Source of the DNA: a virus
Strand: one strand, 5' to 3'
Length of the DNA: 39,265 nucleotides
Virus record (IMG/VR): IMGVR_UViG_3300010885_005358
Coordinates: 1-39,265 of that record
Shown: positions 38,177 to 39,265 of the stretch, in pieces
Layout of the letters: each line of letters starts with the position of its first letter
Numbering within the stretch: position 1 is the stretch's first letter
Translations under genes and position numbers: made by a program
The notes under the pieces: model-generated
The model's input: the letters and a program-made list of their open reading frames with translations, nothing else
Databases searched by the model: none
Told to the model about the DNA's origin: nothing

Positions 38177-39265
38177 TTGAAAAACCCTATTGATGTTGAA
38201 TTAAGAAGTTATGCAACGGTTAGGCAATTAGAATATTTAGATGCAATTGAAGAATGTGGTTCACAGCGTAAGGCAGCTAAGAAGTTAGGTATTGGTGCTA
38301 CCAGTATTGATAACGCTATCAATTCTTTAAAGAAGAAAGCAGCATTAGCTGGCTACTCACCTGAACATGACATGACCAGGACAGTACCTAGTCCTTTTGT
38401 CGTTAAAGGTATATCTACTTATTACAATGCTGAAGGTAAGCCTAGCGGTCAATGGGTTAAATCTCAAGTAGATGCGGATAAGCGTGAACAATTCATGCTA
38501 GAAGCCATAGAAGCATTAAAAGAAGACATCCCGAGAGTAACATTAATGTCACCACCACCAATGGGGAATGACAAGTTGCTTAACTGTTATGTTATAACCG
38601 ATTACCACATGGGTATGTTAGCATGGGATGAGGAGTGTGGTGAGAACTGGGATTTAAAGATAGCAGAAGAATTGATTATTAAATGGTTTGCACAAGCTAT
38701 TCACCAGTCACCTGATGCTGATACAGCGATATTTGCACAGCTATCTGACTTCTTACACTTTGATGGCATGGATGCAGTAACGCCAGCTAGTAAACACCTA
38801 TTAGATGTAGACAGTCGGTTCTCTAAGTTAGTTCGTGCTTCTATTAGAATATTGCGTAATGTAATAACAATGTTATTACAGAAGCATCAAAAGCTACACA
38901 TCATCATGGCAGATGCAAACCATGACCCAGTTAGTCAAATATGGTTACGTGAATGGTTTAGTGTGATGTATGAGAATGAACCTAGAGTAAGCGTAGATAC
39001 TAGCCCGAACCCTTACAATGCTTATGAATTTGGTAAAACTGCACTATTCTTTCATCATGGGCATAAACGCAATGTAGCTAATGTATCACATGTATTCGCT
39101 AGCCAGTTTAGAGAGATGTTTGGTAGAACTAAGTACGCTTATGCTCACATGGGGCATTTACACCACGTAGATGTTAAAGAGAATAACTTAATGATTGTTG
39201 AGCAACATAGAACACTAGCTGCCAATGATGCTTATGGTGCTAGAGGTGGTTATTTAAGCGGTAGA
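38177..39265 (+). CDS. HTH - calcineurin-like phosphoesterase (N-terminal part; continues at 1-190)
   Basis: The gene starts at a TTG (38177) with AAAGG upstream and runs off the window end in frame with bases 113-190, giving 388 residues. A stop codon lies in frame just upstream, and no earlier start exists. Residues about 12-50 form an HTH (RQLEYLDAIEECGSQRKAAK, then KLGIGATSIDNAINSL). The metallophosphatase part has TDYHMG (141-146), QLSDFLHFDG, ADANHDP (a GNHD variant), HHGHKR and AHMGHLHH, which supply the metal ligands. Such HTH-phosphoesterases occur in many podoviruses, often annotated only as hypothetical or oxidoreductase. The substrate is unknown. Confidence 0.87.
   Translation, partial: MKNPIDVELRSYATVRQLEYLDAIEECGSQRKAAKKLGIGATSIDNAINSLKKKAALAGYSPEHDMTRTVPSPFVVKGISTYYNAEGKPSGQWVKSQVDADKREQFMLEAIEALKEDIPRVTLMSPPPMGNDKLLNCYVITDYHMGMLAWDEECGENWDLKIAEELIIKWFAQAIHQSPDADTAIFAQLSDFLHFDGMDAVTPASKHLLDVDSRFSKLVRASIRILRNVITMLLQKHQKLHIIMADANHDPVSQIWLREWFSVMYENEPRVSVDTSPNPYNAYEFGKTALFFHHGHKRNVANVSHVFASQFREMFGRTKYAYAHMGHLHHVDVKENNLMIVEQHRTLAANDAYGARGGYLSGR
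39154..39265. repeat. Right copy of the 112-bp terminal direct repeat
   Basis: Identical to bases 1-112. Removing one copy gives a 39,153-bp circle with an unbroken phosphoesterase gene. Confidence 0.9.

Overview
The window is a complete or near-complete genome of an AT-rich tailed phage, most likely a podovirus. Its last 112 bases repeat its first 112, and one phosphoesterase gene reads in frame across the join, so the unit is a circular or circularly permuted sequence of about 39,153 bp. I infer short-tailed morphology from a portal, a scaffold, a P22/T7-like tail tube, a run of large ejection-type proteins, and the absence of sheath, tail-terminator and tape-measure genes. The host cannot be named. 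Shine-Dalgarno sites and sigma70-like promoters fit a bacterium, probably Gram-negative, and the family set is typical of phages of freshwater proteobacteria (inference only).

Layout: positions 182-25193 on the minus strand form the late region. In transcription order (right to left) it encodes a conserved upstream protein, small and large terminase, portal, a fibre-like protein, small head proteins, scaffold, major capsid and a decoration-like protein. An intrinsic terminator follows. Then come a DUF115-methyltransferase fusion, adaptor and tail proteins, a GNAT protein, three large internal-virion candidates (one ending in an S74 chaperone), the tail fibre, and the lysis cassette (holin and GH24 lysozyme). 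A plus-strand HNH homing endonuclease interrupts the tail genes. A 768-bp divergent region (25194-25961) separates this from the plus-strand early region.

The early region (25962 to the end, wrapping to 190) starts with about 12 tiny genes behind repeated leaders, then a 534-bp non-coding stretch with folded-RNA features and a terminator. The replication and recombination block follows: SSB-like protein, SF2 helicase, a TET-associated-type glycosyltransferase with a small partner, Toprim primase, NinG and a RecB/Cas4-like nuclease. After this come small regulators, a 375-bp iteron region, and a winged-helix phosphoesterase. There is no DNA polymerase, RNA polymerase, integrase or tRNA gene that I can see, so the phage probably uses host polymerases and is probably lytic.

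The most interesting items are the pseudoknot-prone RNA region (28560-29093), the repeated CACAATTGAAAA leaders, the iteron/palindrome region (36961-37335), a possible base-modifying glycosyltransferase pair without a visible hydroxylase, and an RBS-sequestering hairpin on the homing endonuclease.
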